Below, in pieces: positions 10,852 to 18,279 of a DNA stretch of 50,628 nucleotides. The DNA comes from Clostridia bacterium. Lineage in GTDB: Bacteria > Bacillota > Clostridia > Christensenellales > Aristaeellaceae. The notes beneath the pieces are model-generated. The model had not been told where the DNA came from. It made no database searches and worked only from the letters and a program-made list of their open reading frames with translations. Where the stretch lies: NCBI GenBank assembly GCA_017512805.1, contig JAFWES010000080.1, forward strand, positions 1 through 50,628. The letters are read 5' to 3'. The position numbers were made by a program, and so were the translations under genes. How positions within the stretch are numbered: position 1 is the first letter of the stretch; each line of letters starts with the position of its first letter.

Positions 10852-12318
10852 ATGAAACGACTGCTGACTGTGCTGTGCCTGCTGCTTTGCTGTCTGTCCG
10901 TGGCCGGGGCGGAGGTGACCATTACCCGGCAGCCGGAGACTCAGACCGTGAAACCGGGGGGCAGCGCGACCTTTACGGTGAAGGCGGACGGGGCGCGGGG
11001 CCAGGCAGTCACATGGTACTTTACGGATCCGGAGAGCGGGAAAACCACCACCGGGCGCAAGCTTTCCGACGAGGTGGAGGGGCTGAAGGTGAAGAGCCCC
11101 AACACCCTGAGCATTACCCTGCAGCATATTCCGGAGGAGATGCACGGCTGGACCCTGTACTGCCATATCGGGAAAAAGGGCCGGGGCGTGGATTCGGAGG
11201 AAGCCATGATCCTCATCGGGGGAAAAGAAGCTTCCGCGGCCGCGGCGGAGACGGACGGGACTGAAACGGAAACCGGAGATCCGGACGAGGATCCGACGGA
11301 AGAAACGGAAACCGGAGACTTGGATGAGGATCCGGCGGAAGAAACCGAAGCGGAGGCCGGGGAGAACAAAACCGGCACCGGGAGCAGGGAGAATACGGCG
11401 GCGTCCGGCGGGGTGATGAACCCGGAGATCCGGGGATTCGACGCCAAAGCCAAAGAGGAATACCAGTATCTGCAGCTGGGGACGTATTATTATGAGGCGG
11501 ACGGAACCAGGGCCCCGCTGGTGTGGCGTGTGCTGTCCCGGGAGGGCAATATCGCGCAGCTGATTACGGAACACGTGATCGACGCGGTGCAGATGCTGAA
11601 AATTGAGGATTATGATACGGCGGTCAAAAATAAAAGGAAGTTTAAGAGCCTGTACAATACCCCCTATGAGGAAATGGACCTCTATTTCTGGCTGAACGGA
11701 GAGATGGCCGAGGTCATGTTCGAAGTTCAGGATTTCAGCTCGGCGATTGTACCGCATAAGATCACGGAATCCGTGAAGGGGGCGACGGATGTACCCGAGA
11801 AGCCCGGATACCAGGATCATGGAAGCGGGGCGCCCCTCACGGCGGAGGAAGCGGAGCGCTTTCCCTATGGGAAGGATCTGTTCTATATCATGACCTATGC
11901 GGACATGAAGAATGAGCTCTTCGGTTTTCCGAAAACGCACCACGGAAACACCATCGAGAACGCGGGGGAGAGAGCCATCCCGGAAAGCGGCAGGCGGAAG
12001 GCGTACCCGACCCCGTACGCAAAAGCCAAGGTGCAGTATCCCGACTGGAAAAAGGATACCCCCAACTACAATCTGGATGTGGTCATCAACTACAAGGGAA
12101 TGAATTACGGAGGCGCCTCCCCCTACTGGGCCATCAAGCGGCGTCCAAATTATTACATGATCGGCATTGTGGGGGCGAACGGGCACCTGAGCTGGAGCAA
12201 CATGGCCTCCGTCAGAATCGGCGTCCGGCCGGCTGCCATCGTGGATCTGAACAAGCTGCGCGTGGCCGGAGGCAGCGGCACTCTCAAGGATCCCTGGGTG
12301 ATGGAAGTCGCGGAGTGA
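10852..12318 (+). CDS. Secreted protein with Ig-like domain, acidic linker and DUF6273-like C-terminal domain
   Basis: 488 residues. ATG 10852 has GGGAAAGGAGACC upstream; the frame is open further 5' without a better site. Residues 1-20 (KRLLTVLCLLLCCLSVAGA) are a signal peptide. Residues about 21-125 look like a bacterial Ig-like domain (VTITRQPETQTVKPGGSATF and a GWTLYC strand). An acidic, imperfectly duplicated linker follows (TETGDPDEDPTEE, TETGDLDEDPAEE). The C-terminal 280 residues resemble DUF6273: WRVLSREGNIAQLITEHVID near its start, then SPYWAIKRR and the closing block SVRIGVRPAAIVDL. Found in Firmicutes cell-surface proteins of unknown role. It precedes another secreted protein by 84 bp. 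Confidence 0.7.
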   Translation: MKRLLTVLCLLLCCLSVAGAEVTITRQPETQTVKPGGSATFTVKADGARGQAVTWYFTDPESGKTTTGRKLSDEVEGLKVKSPNTLSITLQHIPEEMHGWTLYCHIGKKGRGVDSEEAMILIGGKEASAAAAETDGTETETGDPDEDPTEETETGDLDEDPAEETEAEAGENKTGTGSRENTAASGGVMNPEIRGFDAKAKEEYQYLQLGTYYYEADGTRAPLVWRVLSREGNIAQLITEHVIDAVQMLKIEDYDTAVKNKRKFKSLYNTPYEEMDLYFWLNGEMAEVMFEVQDFSSAIVPHKITESVKGATDVPEKPGYQDHGSGAPLTAEEAERFPYGKDLFYIMTYADMKNELFGFPKTHHGNTIENAGERAIPESGRRKAYPTPYAKAKVQYPDWKKDTPNYNLDVVINYKGMNYGGASPYWAIKRRPNYYMIGIVGANGHLSWSNMASVRIGVRPAAIVDLNKLRVAGGSGTLKDPWVMEVAE

Positions 12319-12402
12319 CGGGGTTGGGCCGACGGCCGGCTACCCCGGGAACCGCGCAACCGTACGGATGGAAACCGACGATTACAGAGGAGGAACCCTT
12401 TA

Positions 12403-14097
12403 TTGCACTGTCCATTTGCGCGCCGGATGGGACCGGCGCTTCTTCTTTCATGTCTGCTTTCATTGCAGCTTTTGATTCCTGGCGCCGCGGACGCCGATTT
12501 TGGTTCGGCGGGAATCGCGCCACTGACCCCGGTGCCTCCGGTGGAAACGGCGGTTCCGGACGAAAACGCTGCCGCCGGCTACGGCTTAGCGGGAATCGCG
12601 GCGGTGACCCCGCAGCCGCCGACGGAAACGGAAGCCCCCGCGGAGACGCCCGTTCCCGCGCCGACCGAAACGGCGGTTCCGGATGAGAACATCGCCGGCT
12701 ACGGCTTAGCGGGAATCGCGCCGGTGACTGCTGTGCCGCCTGTGGAGACGGAAGCCCCCGCGGAGACGCCCGTTCCCGCGCCGACCGAAACGGCGGTTCC
12801 GGACGAGAACATCGCCGGCTACGGCTTAGCGGGAATCGCGACGGTGACTGCTGTGCCGCCTGTAGAAACGGAAGCGCCGACAGAGACGCCCGTTCCCGCT
12901 CCGACCGAACCGCCGGAGACCCCGCGGCCGGAGGCTGCGGTGACGCCGGTTCCGGATCCTACGCTGGTTCCCGCCGGGACGGAAGTTGCCAGGGATATCA
13001 GCAAGGAGTGCTTTTTTAACGGACGCTCGGGCCAGCGGCACACCCTGACGGACGGCACCTACAGCCGGGATTTTCAGCCGGGCCTGCAGAACAGGGCCCG
13101 AAGCGTGCGGATCACGGCGCCTGAGGGAGAGGTGATCGGCGCGATCTACATCCAGTGGCACAGCCTGCCCATGGCGCTGAACATTCAGGTTCAGGACGGG
13201 GAGGGAAACTGGACGACGGTTGCGGACTGCGACGGCGACTTTTTTGCCCAGTATATCCCCATTCCGAATCTGACGGACTTCCGGATTGTGAACCGGGAGG
13301 ATCCCAAGGCGAAGCTGCGCATCTGCGAGATGAAGGTGCTGACGCCCGGCATCCCGCCGGATACGGTGCAGGTCTGGCAGAAGCCCGGGGAGAAGGTGGA
13401 CATGATGCTGATCGCCGGCCATCCGGACGATGAGCTGCTCTGGTTCGGCGGCCTGCTGCCTTATTACGCCGGCGAGCTGAAGAAGAACGTGCTGGTCATT
13501 ACCGCGGCCATGAACCGATCCATCCGCCGGCTGGAGCTGCTGGACGCCCTGTGGGCCTGCGGGGTCCGCACGCATCCGATCCACTGCGTGCTGCTGGATT
13601 ACTCCACCGCGGATCTGGATGAGATTTTTGACATCTGGGAAGGGAAGGAAAGGCTGCTGGAAATGTTTACCGGCTTCTATCGCCGGTATAAGCCCGATGT
13701 GGCGGTGCTGCACGATATCAACGGAGAGTATGGCCATGCCATTCATAAGGCGGTTTCCTGGCTGGGCCGGGAATGCGCGGAACTGGCCGCGGATGAAACG
13801 GTCTATCCGGAGCAGGTTTCGGAGGTCGGCACCTGGGATATCCCGAAGATCTATATCCATCTGTATCCGGAAAACACCGTCAGGATGGACTGGAACCGGC
13901 CGCTGACCGCCTTTGACGGGAAAACGGCCTTTGAGGTGGCCGCGGAGGCCCTGAACTGCCATCGGACGCAGACGATCCACGGATGGACGCTGGAACAGGG
14001 CGGAGAACTGGACAATGCCCTCTTCGGGCTGTACCGGACGCTGGTGGGTCCGGACCGCGAAAAAAACGATTTCTTTGAAAATATTGCCGGGGAATGA
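12403..14097 (+). CDS. Secreted PIG-L/LmbE-family deacetylase with Pro/Thr/Glu repeat region
   Basis: 564 residues. A TTG start at 12403 is chosen because AGAGGAGG lies about 10 nt upstream. A signal peptide ends near residue 31 (LLIPGAADA). Residues about 32-190 are a Pro/Thr/Glu/Ala-rich linker built on a 40-residue repeat (GYGLAGIA plus VTAVPPVETEAP plus ETPVPAPTETAVPDEN). Residues about 205-320 look like a carbohydrate-binding beta-sandwich (discoidin-like: YIQWHSLPMALNIQVQDGEG). The PIG-L domain starts at about 330 with LIAGHPDDELLWFGG, the zinc and general-base motif, and continues with DINGEYGHAIHK, which carries the distal His. The family removes N-acetyl groups from sugars such as GlcNAc derivatives; the substrate here, probably extracellular, is unknown. 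No sortase motif is seen. Confidence 0.8.
   Translation: MHCPFARRMGPALLLSCLLSLQLLIPGAADADFGSAGIAPLTPVPPVETAVPDENAAAGYGLAGIAAVTPQPPTETEAPAETPVPAPTETAVPDENIAGYGLAGIAPVTAVPPVETEAPAETPVPAPTETAVPDENIAGYGLAGIATVTAVPPVETEAPTETPVPAPTEPPETPRPEAAVTPVPDPTLVPAGTEVARDISKECFFNGRSGQRHTLTDGTYSRDFQPGLQNRARSVRITAPEGEVIGAIYIQWHSLPMALNIQVQDGEGNWTTVADCDGDFFAQYIPIPNLTDFRIVNREDPKAKLRICEMKVLTPGIPPDTVQVWQKPGEKVDMMLIAGHPDDELLWFGGLLPYYAGELKKNVLVITAAMNRSIRRLELLDALWACGVRTHPIHCVLLDYSTADLDEIFDIWEGKERLLEMFTGFYRRYKPDVAVLHDINGEYGHAIHKAVSWLGRECAELAADETVYPEQVSEVGTWDIPKIYIHLYPENTVRMDWNRPLTAFDGKTAFEVAAEALNCHRTQTIHGWTLEQGGELDNALFGLYRTLVGPDREKNDFFENIAGE
12502..12912 (+). repeat. Tandem 120-bp in-frame coding repeat
   Basis: Copies at 12601-12720 and 12721-12840 are nearly identical. 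A 3' partial copy begins at 12841 and a 5' copy (about 12519-12600) lacks an internal segment of about 40 nt. All end in or are joined by GGCTTAGCGGGAATCGCG. The period is 40 codons and the frame is kept. Confidence 0.9.
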
Positions 14098-14192
14098 CCC
14101 GGCGGGGAAGCATCCCGGACGATCCGCAGATATTCGGGATGGCGGGAAGGCTGTTGGCCGGGGAAAAATCAGCGGTTTCGCCGCTGCGCTTT

Positions 14193-14240
14193 CTGGACTG
14201 AACCATTATCGGACATCTGGACTGAACGATGACCGGACAT
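14193..14240. repeat. Tandem 24-bp duplication
   Basis: Two adjacent 24-nt units (14193-14216 and 14217-14240) begin CTGGACTGAAC and end CGGACAT, with 21 of 24 positions identical. They lie between the end of the deacetylase gene and the transporter terminator. Confidence 0.8.
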
Positions 14241-14270
14241 AAAGAAAAGGGGGGAGCTTTCGCTCCCCCC
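14241..14270 (-). terminator. Intrinsic terminator of the sugar ABC operon
   Basis: GGGGGGAGC/GCTCCCCCC, a 9-bp stem with a 4-nt loop (14249-14270). On the minus strand it is followed by TTTTCTTT. It can also serve the convergent plus-strand genes, though the T-run on that side is weaker. Confidence 0.85.
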
Positions 14271-14287
14271 GATGTTTTACCCGGTGA

Positions 14288-15784
14288 TTACTGGGCCTTC
14301 CAGGTATTGTACTGGTTCTGATACTCGGTCAGGATATCCTGATAGCCGGCAGCATCCAGCGCGGACTGGAATTCAGCGATCATGCTGTCCACATCGGCAA
14401 CACCATAGGCACCCAGCTCCAGGGACTTGCCATACTCATCGAACACGGCAGCGCAGGCAGACCAAGCGGCCTCAACGGGAGCCTTATTGGGACGGAAGCC
14501 AGAGGCCACGGTTCCCTTGGCGGCGTTGTTGAAGTCATCGTACATGGCGACCTTGTTGTCGGGCTCGTCCACGGTCAGGGTCAGGGGCTTCACGGAGGTG
14601 GAGCACCAGGCGTCATGGTGATACAGCTTGGTGATGCCATCGGCGTTGAAGTTGATCTTGCCGTTCTCGAGGATGTAGTCTTCACCCTCGATACCGTAGG
14701 TGTACAGGTTCGCGAGCTCGGTATCGGTGTACAGATAGCCCAGGAACTCGATGGCAGCCGCGGCCACTTCGTCAGAGACGTAAGCGGGGATGGCATAGCA
14801 GGAGCCCAGGGTGGTGGTGGAACGGCCCCAGTTTTCGGTGACCTTCATGAAGGATTCAGCCTGGTTGCCGTCACGGCCTTCAGATTCCTCGTTGTTCGGA
14901 ACGTTGGTCCACCAGTTCAGCATCCAGTCCTGGGTCTGGTTGGTGGCGGAGGAAACGACGCCGCTCATCTCATCGTCTACGTTGAAGTAACCCTTCTCGC
15001 CCCACTCGGCCATCATGACGCAGAAGTCATGATAATCCTGACTCTGGATGGGGTTCACCAGCTCGTTGGTCGCCTGATCCACACCGATGATGCTGAACAG
15101 CTGCTGGTCAACGAAATCATACTTGTCCAGATAGAAGCGATAGAACATGGGGGTGCCGGCGAAGATGAAGGGATACTTCACGCCAGCTTCCAGCGCCTTG
15201 TCCATATAGGGCTCCAGAGCCTTCAGACGGGACAGGATGTCGGGCTGACCTTCCACATCGGCGATCATAGCCGCCAGGTCGATGCCGGCCTTCTCCGCGT
15301 TGGATTCCAGGACCTTGATCATGTAGCCTTCCGCGCCTTCTTTGTACACGGGCACATAGTAGTCCTTGCCATCATAGCGGGCAGCTTCCCAATACCACTC
15401 GGGCATGGATTCCCACAGCTTAGTGCCGGGCAGCAGGGCGGACAGATCCTTCGCGCCGTTGGAGGCGTACAGATCGTTGGTGCCGATGGTGCCGTACCAG
15501 TTGGCCGTCCACAGCAGGTCAGCTTCCTGACCCAGCAGGGCGTTGTTGCCCTTCTGGCCATATTCGCTGTCCATGAACTCATGGATGTCAACAGCCACTT
15601 TGCTGCCCAGCGCGGCCAGGCGAGCGTTGATGGCGTCTTCGACCTTCTGGATCGCGCCTTCGTCCAGAGAAGTCATGTAGCTGTGACGATACAGCCGCAC
15701 CGTCGTGACACCTTCCGCTCCCGCAAAGGAGACGAGAGAAAGCGCCAGGCACAGAGCCAGAACCAGAGATACGAGTTTCTTCAT
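14288..15784 (-). CDS. Sugar ABC transporter extracellular substrate-binding protein (LplA-like)
   Basis: 498 residues. The start ATG 15784 has TAGGAGGATACC upstream. The N-terminus (KKLVSLVLALCLALSLVSFAGAEG) is a signal peptide. The mature part has the family 1 solute-binding layout: VRLYRHSY strand, DGKDYYVPVYKEG hinge block, many surface Trp and Tyr residues (WNTW-type C-terminus), and the large size typical of oligosaccharide binders. With two permeases upstream it forms an LplABC/YtcQ-type importer, a group associated with plant polysaccharide fragments. No Cys follows the signal peptide, so the usual lipoprotein anchor is absent. No ATPase is encoded here; such systems usually borrow a shared MsmX-type ATPase. 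It is last in the operon, after a strong hairpin. Confidence 0.9.
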   Translation of the reverse strand: MKKLVSLVLALCLALSLVSFAGAEGVTTVRLYRHSYMTSLDEGAIQKVEDAINARLAALGSKVAVDIHEFMDSEYGQKGNNALLGQEADLLWTANWYGTIGTNDLYASNGAKDLSALLPGTKLWESMPEWYWEAARYDGKDYYVPVYKEGAEGYMIKVLESNAEKAGIDLAAMIADVEGQPDILSRLKALEPYMDKALEAGVKYPFIFAGTPMFYRFYLDKYDFVDQQLFSIIGVDQATNELVNPIQSQDYHDFCVMMAEWGEKGYFNVDDEMSGVVSSATNQTQDWMLNWWTNVPNNEESEGRDGNQAESFMKVTENWGRSTTTLGSCYAIPAYVSDEVAAAAIEFLGYLYTDTELANLYTYGIEGEDYILENGKINFNADGITKLYHHDAWCSTSVKPLTLTVDEPDNKVAMYDDFNNAAKGTVASGFRPNKAPVEAAWSACAAVFDEYGKSLELGAYGVADVDSMIAEFQSALDAAGYQDILTEYQNQYNTWKAQ

Positions 15785-15856
15785 GGTATCCTCCTATAAA
15801 AAGTATTTTATTTCATGCCTTGCGGCAATGAAACCAATAGTTGTTGCCCGCGCAGT

Positions 15857-15987
15857 GCGATTCTCCGCACTGCGGAGCGAAGCCCGGTCGCCCGCATTGT
15901 CGCGGCTCCACACTGTGGAGACCGCTCTGTGCGGGCTCTGTAAGGATTCTTCGCGATTCTCCGCACTGCGGAGCGAAGAATCCTTAC
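15857..15987 (-). repeat. REP-like palindromic repeat cluster and strong intercistronic hairpin
   Basis: A 26-nt sequence containing CTCCGCACTGCGGAG occurs at 15857-15882 and again at 15953-15978. A related palindrome CTCCACACTGTGGAG lies at 15906-15920. The second copy is enclosed by perfect 15-nt arms, GTAAGGATTCTTCGC (15940-15954) and its complement (15973-15987), giving a stacked hairpin. The outer arm overlaps the TAA of the upstream permease gene (15984-15986). It lies between permease and binding-protein genes. Confidence 0.8.
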
Positions 15988-16877
15988 CCCTTAACAGAGC
16001 CTACGGTCAGACCCTTGATAAAGTACTTCTGGAAGAAGGGGTAGGCGATCACGACCGGGCCTACGACCACGATCACCGTCGCCATGGTGGCAGAATACTG
16101 GGGAACCGCGTTCCCCATAGCCTGCAGGGCAGACGAGGGGATGTTCTTGTTGTTCAGCAGCGTTTCGATGGACTTCTGAATATTGATCAACAGCAACTGC
16201 AGAGGCTTCAGATCCGCCTTGTCGATGAAGAGGAATGCATTCTGCCAGTCGTTCCAGTAGGCGGTGGCCATCATGAACCCGACGGCCGCCAGGGAAGGCT
16301 TCATCAGGGGCAGGGTGATCTGGAAGAACGTCCGGTACTCACCCGCGCCGTCGATCTTTGCGGCTTCCATCAGCTCATCGGGAATGGAGCTGTGGATGTA
16401 GGTCCGCAGAATGATGACGTTCATCGTAGAGACGCACAGGGGCAGAATCAGCACCCACAGGGTATCCTTCAGTCCGTAATATTTGCTGAAGAAGATGTAG
16501 GCTGAAAGCTGTCCGCCGGAGAAGAGCATGGGAATCAGCAGATACACGGAAAGGAAGCCGCGCAGGTTGAAATCCCTCCGGGAGATGGAGTAGGCGAACA
16601 TGCTCATGATCAGCAGGCCCAGGAAGGTGCCCAGGACGGTGACCGAAATCGTGATGAGGTAGGACTGCCGCAGCTGAGAGCCGTAGCGGAGCACCGCGTT
16701 CATGCCGTCCATGGACCACTGCTTCGGGAAATAGGTAAACCCGGTGGAGTTGATTTCGGTTTCAGCGGTAAAGGCGGAAATCAGCACCAGCAACAAGGGC
16801 AGCAGGCAGAAGAGGGTAAACAGAACCAGGCAGATACCGAGGATCAGCTGACCCCAATGAAACTTTTTCTTATTCAT
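15984..16877 (-). CDS. Carbohydrate ABC transporter permease (LplC/AraQ type)
   Basis: 297 residues with ATG 16877 after AGGAGGGAAAAGACG. An inner-membrane permease with an N-terminal helix (LILGICLVLFTLFCLLPLLLVLISAF) and five further hydrophobic segments. The EAA loop that docks the ATPase is clear: EAAKIDGAGEYRTFFQITLPLMKP. The closing VGPVVIAYPFFQKYFIKGLTVGSVKG is characteristic of CUT1-family second permeases. It follows the first permease by 16 bp. The gene ends inside the stem of a strong hairpin, which may protect or delimit the upstream part of the mRNA. Confidence 0.93.
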   Translation of the reverse strand: MNKKKFHWGQLILGICLVLFTLFCLLPLLLVLISAFTAETEINSTGFTYFPKQWSMDGMNAVLRYGSQLRQSYLITISVTVLGTFLGLLIMSMFAYSISRRDFNLRGFLSVYLLIPMLFSGGQLSAYIFFSKYYGLKDTLWVLILPLCVSTMNVIILRTYIHSSIPDELMEAAKIDGAGEYRTFFQITLPLMKPSLAAVGFMMATAYWNDWQNAFLFIDKADLKPLQLLLINIQKSIETLLNNKNIPSSALQAMGNAVPQYSATMATVIVVVGPVVIAYPFFQKYFIKGLTVGSVKG

Positions 16878-16893
16878 CGTCTTTTCCCTCCTA

Positions 16894-17799
16894 TCAGAAC
16901 AGCGCGTTTTCGGGACTGATCCGGTTCACCATGAAATTGGCGAACAGCATCAGCAGCAGTCCGACAACGGACTGGAAGAAGGTGGCCGCCGCCGTAAATC
17001 CGAAGTTGGAATTCTTGGAAATGGCGTTCAGCACGTAGGAGTCAATTACCTCAGTCGTGCGCAGCAGCGAGGAGGTATGCCGGGTCACCTGATAGAACAG
17101 ACCAGTATCGGAATGCATGATGCCGCCTACGGAAAGCAGCAGCATGACAGTAATCATTGGGATCAGGGAGGGCAGGGTGATATGGCGGATTTCATGCCAC
17201 TTGTTGGCGCCGTCGATGCGGGCGGCTTCATACAGGGAGGTATCAATGCCGGCCAGGACGGACATATACAGCACGGAACCGTATCCGACGCCGTTCCACA
17301 TTTTGACAATCGTCAGGATTGTGGGCCAGTACTCCGGCTTGCGGTAGAAGGGAATATTCCCTCCCAGCAGATTATTGATGATGCCGGTGCCCGAGGACAG
17401 GTACGCCATGACGATGAACTGGACGGCCGCATAGGATACGAAGACGGGCATGATCATGACGGTCTGCATATACTTGCCCAGCCGCTTGCGGGAAAACTGG
17501 TCGATGGAGATGGCCAGCACCACATTCAGGAACTGGCCCAGGGCGGTGAAGATCACGTAGTACATCAGCGTGTTCTTCAGCATCCGGACAAAGGTGTCTT
17601 TCGACTGGAGGAGGAACTGAAAATTCTGCAGCCCGACCAGCGGACTCCCGAAAATCCCCTTGGTGTAGTCAAAATTCTCGAACGCGAGAACCAGACCGCT
17701 CATGGGGATGTAATTGATGAACAGCATGACCAGGAAAACCGGAAGCGCCAGAACCACTAAAGCTCTGTGCTGCCATGTGTTGCGCAAAAAAGCTTTCAT
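16894..17799 (-). CDS. Carbohydrate ABC transporter permease (LplB type)
   Basis: 301 residues from ATG 17799. A GTG at 17805 is in frame, but the ATG has better spacing (10 nt) from AGAGGAG. Typical LplB start: basic residues, then LVVLALPVFLVMLFINYIPMSGLVLAFENF. The EAA motif is EAARIDGANKWHEIRHITLPSLIP, and the C-terminus FFQSVVGLLLMLFANFMVNRISPENALF is typical. It heterodimerises with the next gene product to form the membrane pore for an oligosaccharide. It is first in the operon, behind an extended -10 promoter. Confidence 0.93.
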   Translation of the reverse strand: MKAFLRNTWQHRALVVLALPVFLVMLFINYIPMSGLVLAFENFDYTKGIFGSPLVGLQNFQFLLQSKDTFVRMLKNTLMYYVIFTALGQFLNVVLAISIDQFSRKRLGKYMQTVMIMPVFVSYAAVQFIVMAYLSSGTGIINNLLGGNIPFYRKPEYWPTILTIVKMWNGVGYGSVLYMSVLAGIDTSLYEAARIDGANKWHEIRHITLPSLIPMITVMLLLSVGGIMHSDTGLFYQVTRHTSSLLRTTEVIDSYVLNAISKNSNFGFTAAATFFQSVVGLLLMLFANFMVNRISPENALF

Positions 17800-17897
17800 T
17801 GCCACATCGCTCCTCTATCAATAATTTAACGGTGAACAAAACAAGGAAGACTCCTCTGACGGAGATCCTGAGATCATTCACCGATCTGATGACAGCA

Positions 17898-17926
17898 ATT
17901 ATAGCACAACATTTTACTTCTGTCCA
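17898..17926 (-). promoter_or_regulatory. Extended -10 promoter of the sugar ABC operon
   Basis: Minus strand TGGACA (17926-17921), 17-nt spacer ending in TGC, then TATAAT (17903-17898). A leader of about 90 nt follows, with a short imperfect inverted repeat around CTCC/GGAG. I see no catabolite-responsive element that fits consensus. Confidence 0.8.
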
Positions 17927-17973
17927 CCAAAAAATGAAAAAACATGTTCAATCCGGGATTTCGAAACAGTTCC

Positions 17974-18153
17974 TCAGGACATCTCATCCGCCTTCCGGGC
18001 CTGCTCCAGCTCCTCCTCCCAGGTCAGATGCTGATATTCCGCGGCCCGGGGATCCTCTTGGAACCAGGCGAGGATTTTCGTTTTCCTTGGGCTATGCTAT
18101 CGGGTGTGAAGACAGAAAAAGAGCTTTTTGACGGGCCGGGGGTTTTGTTTCAT
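17974..18153 (-). pseudogene. Small reading frame interrupted by one in-frame TAG (possible gene remnant)
   Basis: From an ATG at 18153 a 60-codon frame runs to TGA at 17976-17974, broken only by TAG at 18099-18097 (codon 19). The 40 codons after the TAG read like a real protein end: ILAWFQEDPRAAEYQHLTWE, then a charged helix ending ARKADEMS. The first 18 codons are basic (VKKLFFCLHTR). A good promoter lies directly upstream, but it puts the ATG only about 4 nt from the expected transcript start. No start codon with a ribosome-binding site follows the TAG. It could be a decayed small gene, a leaderless gene with a nonsense mutation, or chance. The family is not recognised. Confidence 0.35.
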
Positions 18154-18163
18154 CGTTGCGGGA

Positions 18164-18192
18164 AGTATAGCGTATATCCGATCCGAAGGCAA
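18164..18192 (-). promoter_or_regulatory. Candidate promoter upstream of the interrupted small frame
   Basis: Minus strand TTGCCT (18192-18187), 17-nt spacer, TATACT (18169-18164). It points toward the ABC operon and lies just after the glgP terminator. Confidence 0.6.
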
Positions 18193-18225
18193 GCGTGCTT
18201 TTGTCAAAAAGAATCAAAAAACGAA

Positions 18226-18264
18226 AGAAAAACAACAAAAAACCGTCCCTCACAGGAGGGACGG
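18226..18264 (-). terminator. Intrinsic terminator after glgP
   Basis: CCGTCCCTC/GAGGGACGG, a perfect 9-bp stem with a 4-nt loop (18243-18264), followed on the minus strand by TTTTTTGTTGTTTTTC. It lies 16 bp past the glgP stop. Confidence 0.92.
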
Positions 18265-18279
18265 AGGACGCGCGGGTGA

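Larger units (their letters stand above)
17806..18279. other. Intergenic region between glgP and the ABC operon
   Basis: 474 bp. It holds, from right to left on the minus strand, the glgP terminator, a promoter at 18192-18164, an amber-interrupted reading frame (18153-17974) and the transporter promoter (17926-17898) with a leader of about 90 nt. Nothing convincing is seen on the plus strand. Confidence 0.7.

Noticed and set aside
14615-15799. Long open frame antisense to the binding-protein gene (394 codons), and many similar ones opposite ileS, pnp, hppA and glgP
   Set aside because: G+C-rich coding DNA leaves the opposite strand open. The translations are rich in Gly, His, Gln and Arg with no domains, and lack ribosome-binding sites; the sense genes are unambiguous.
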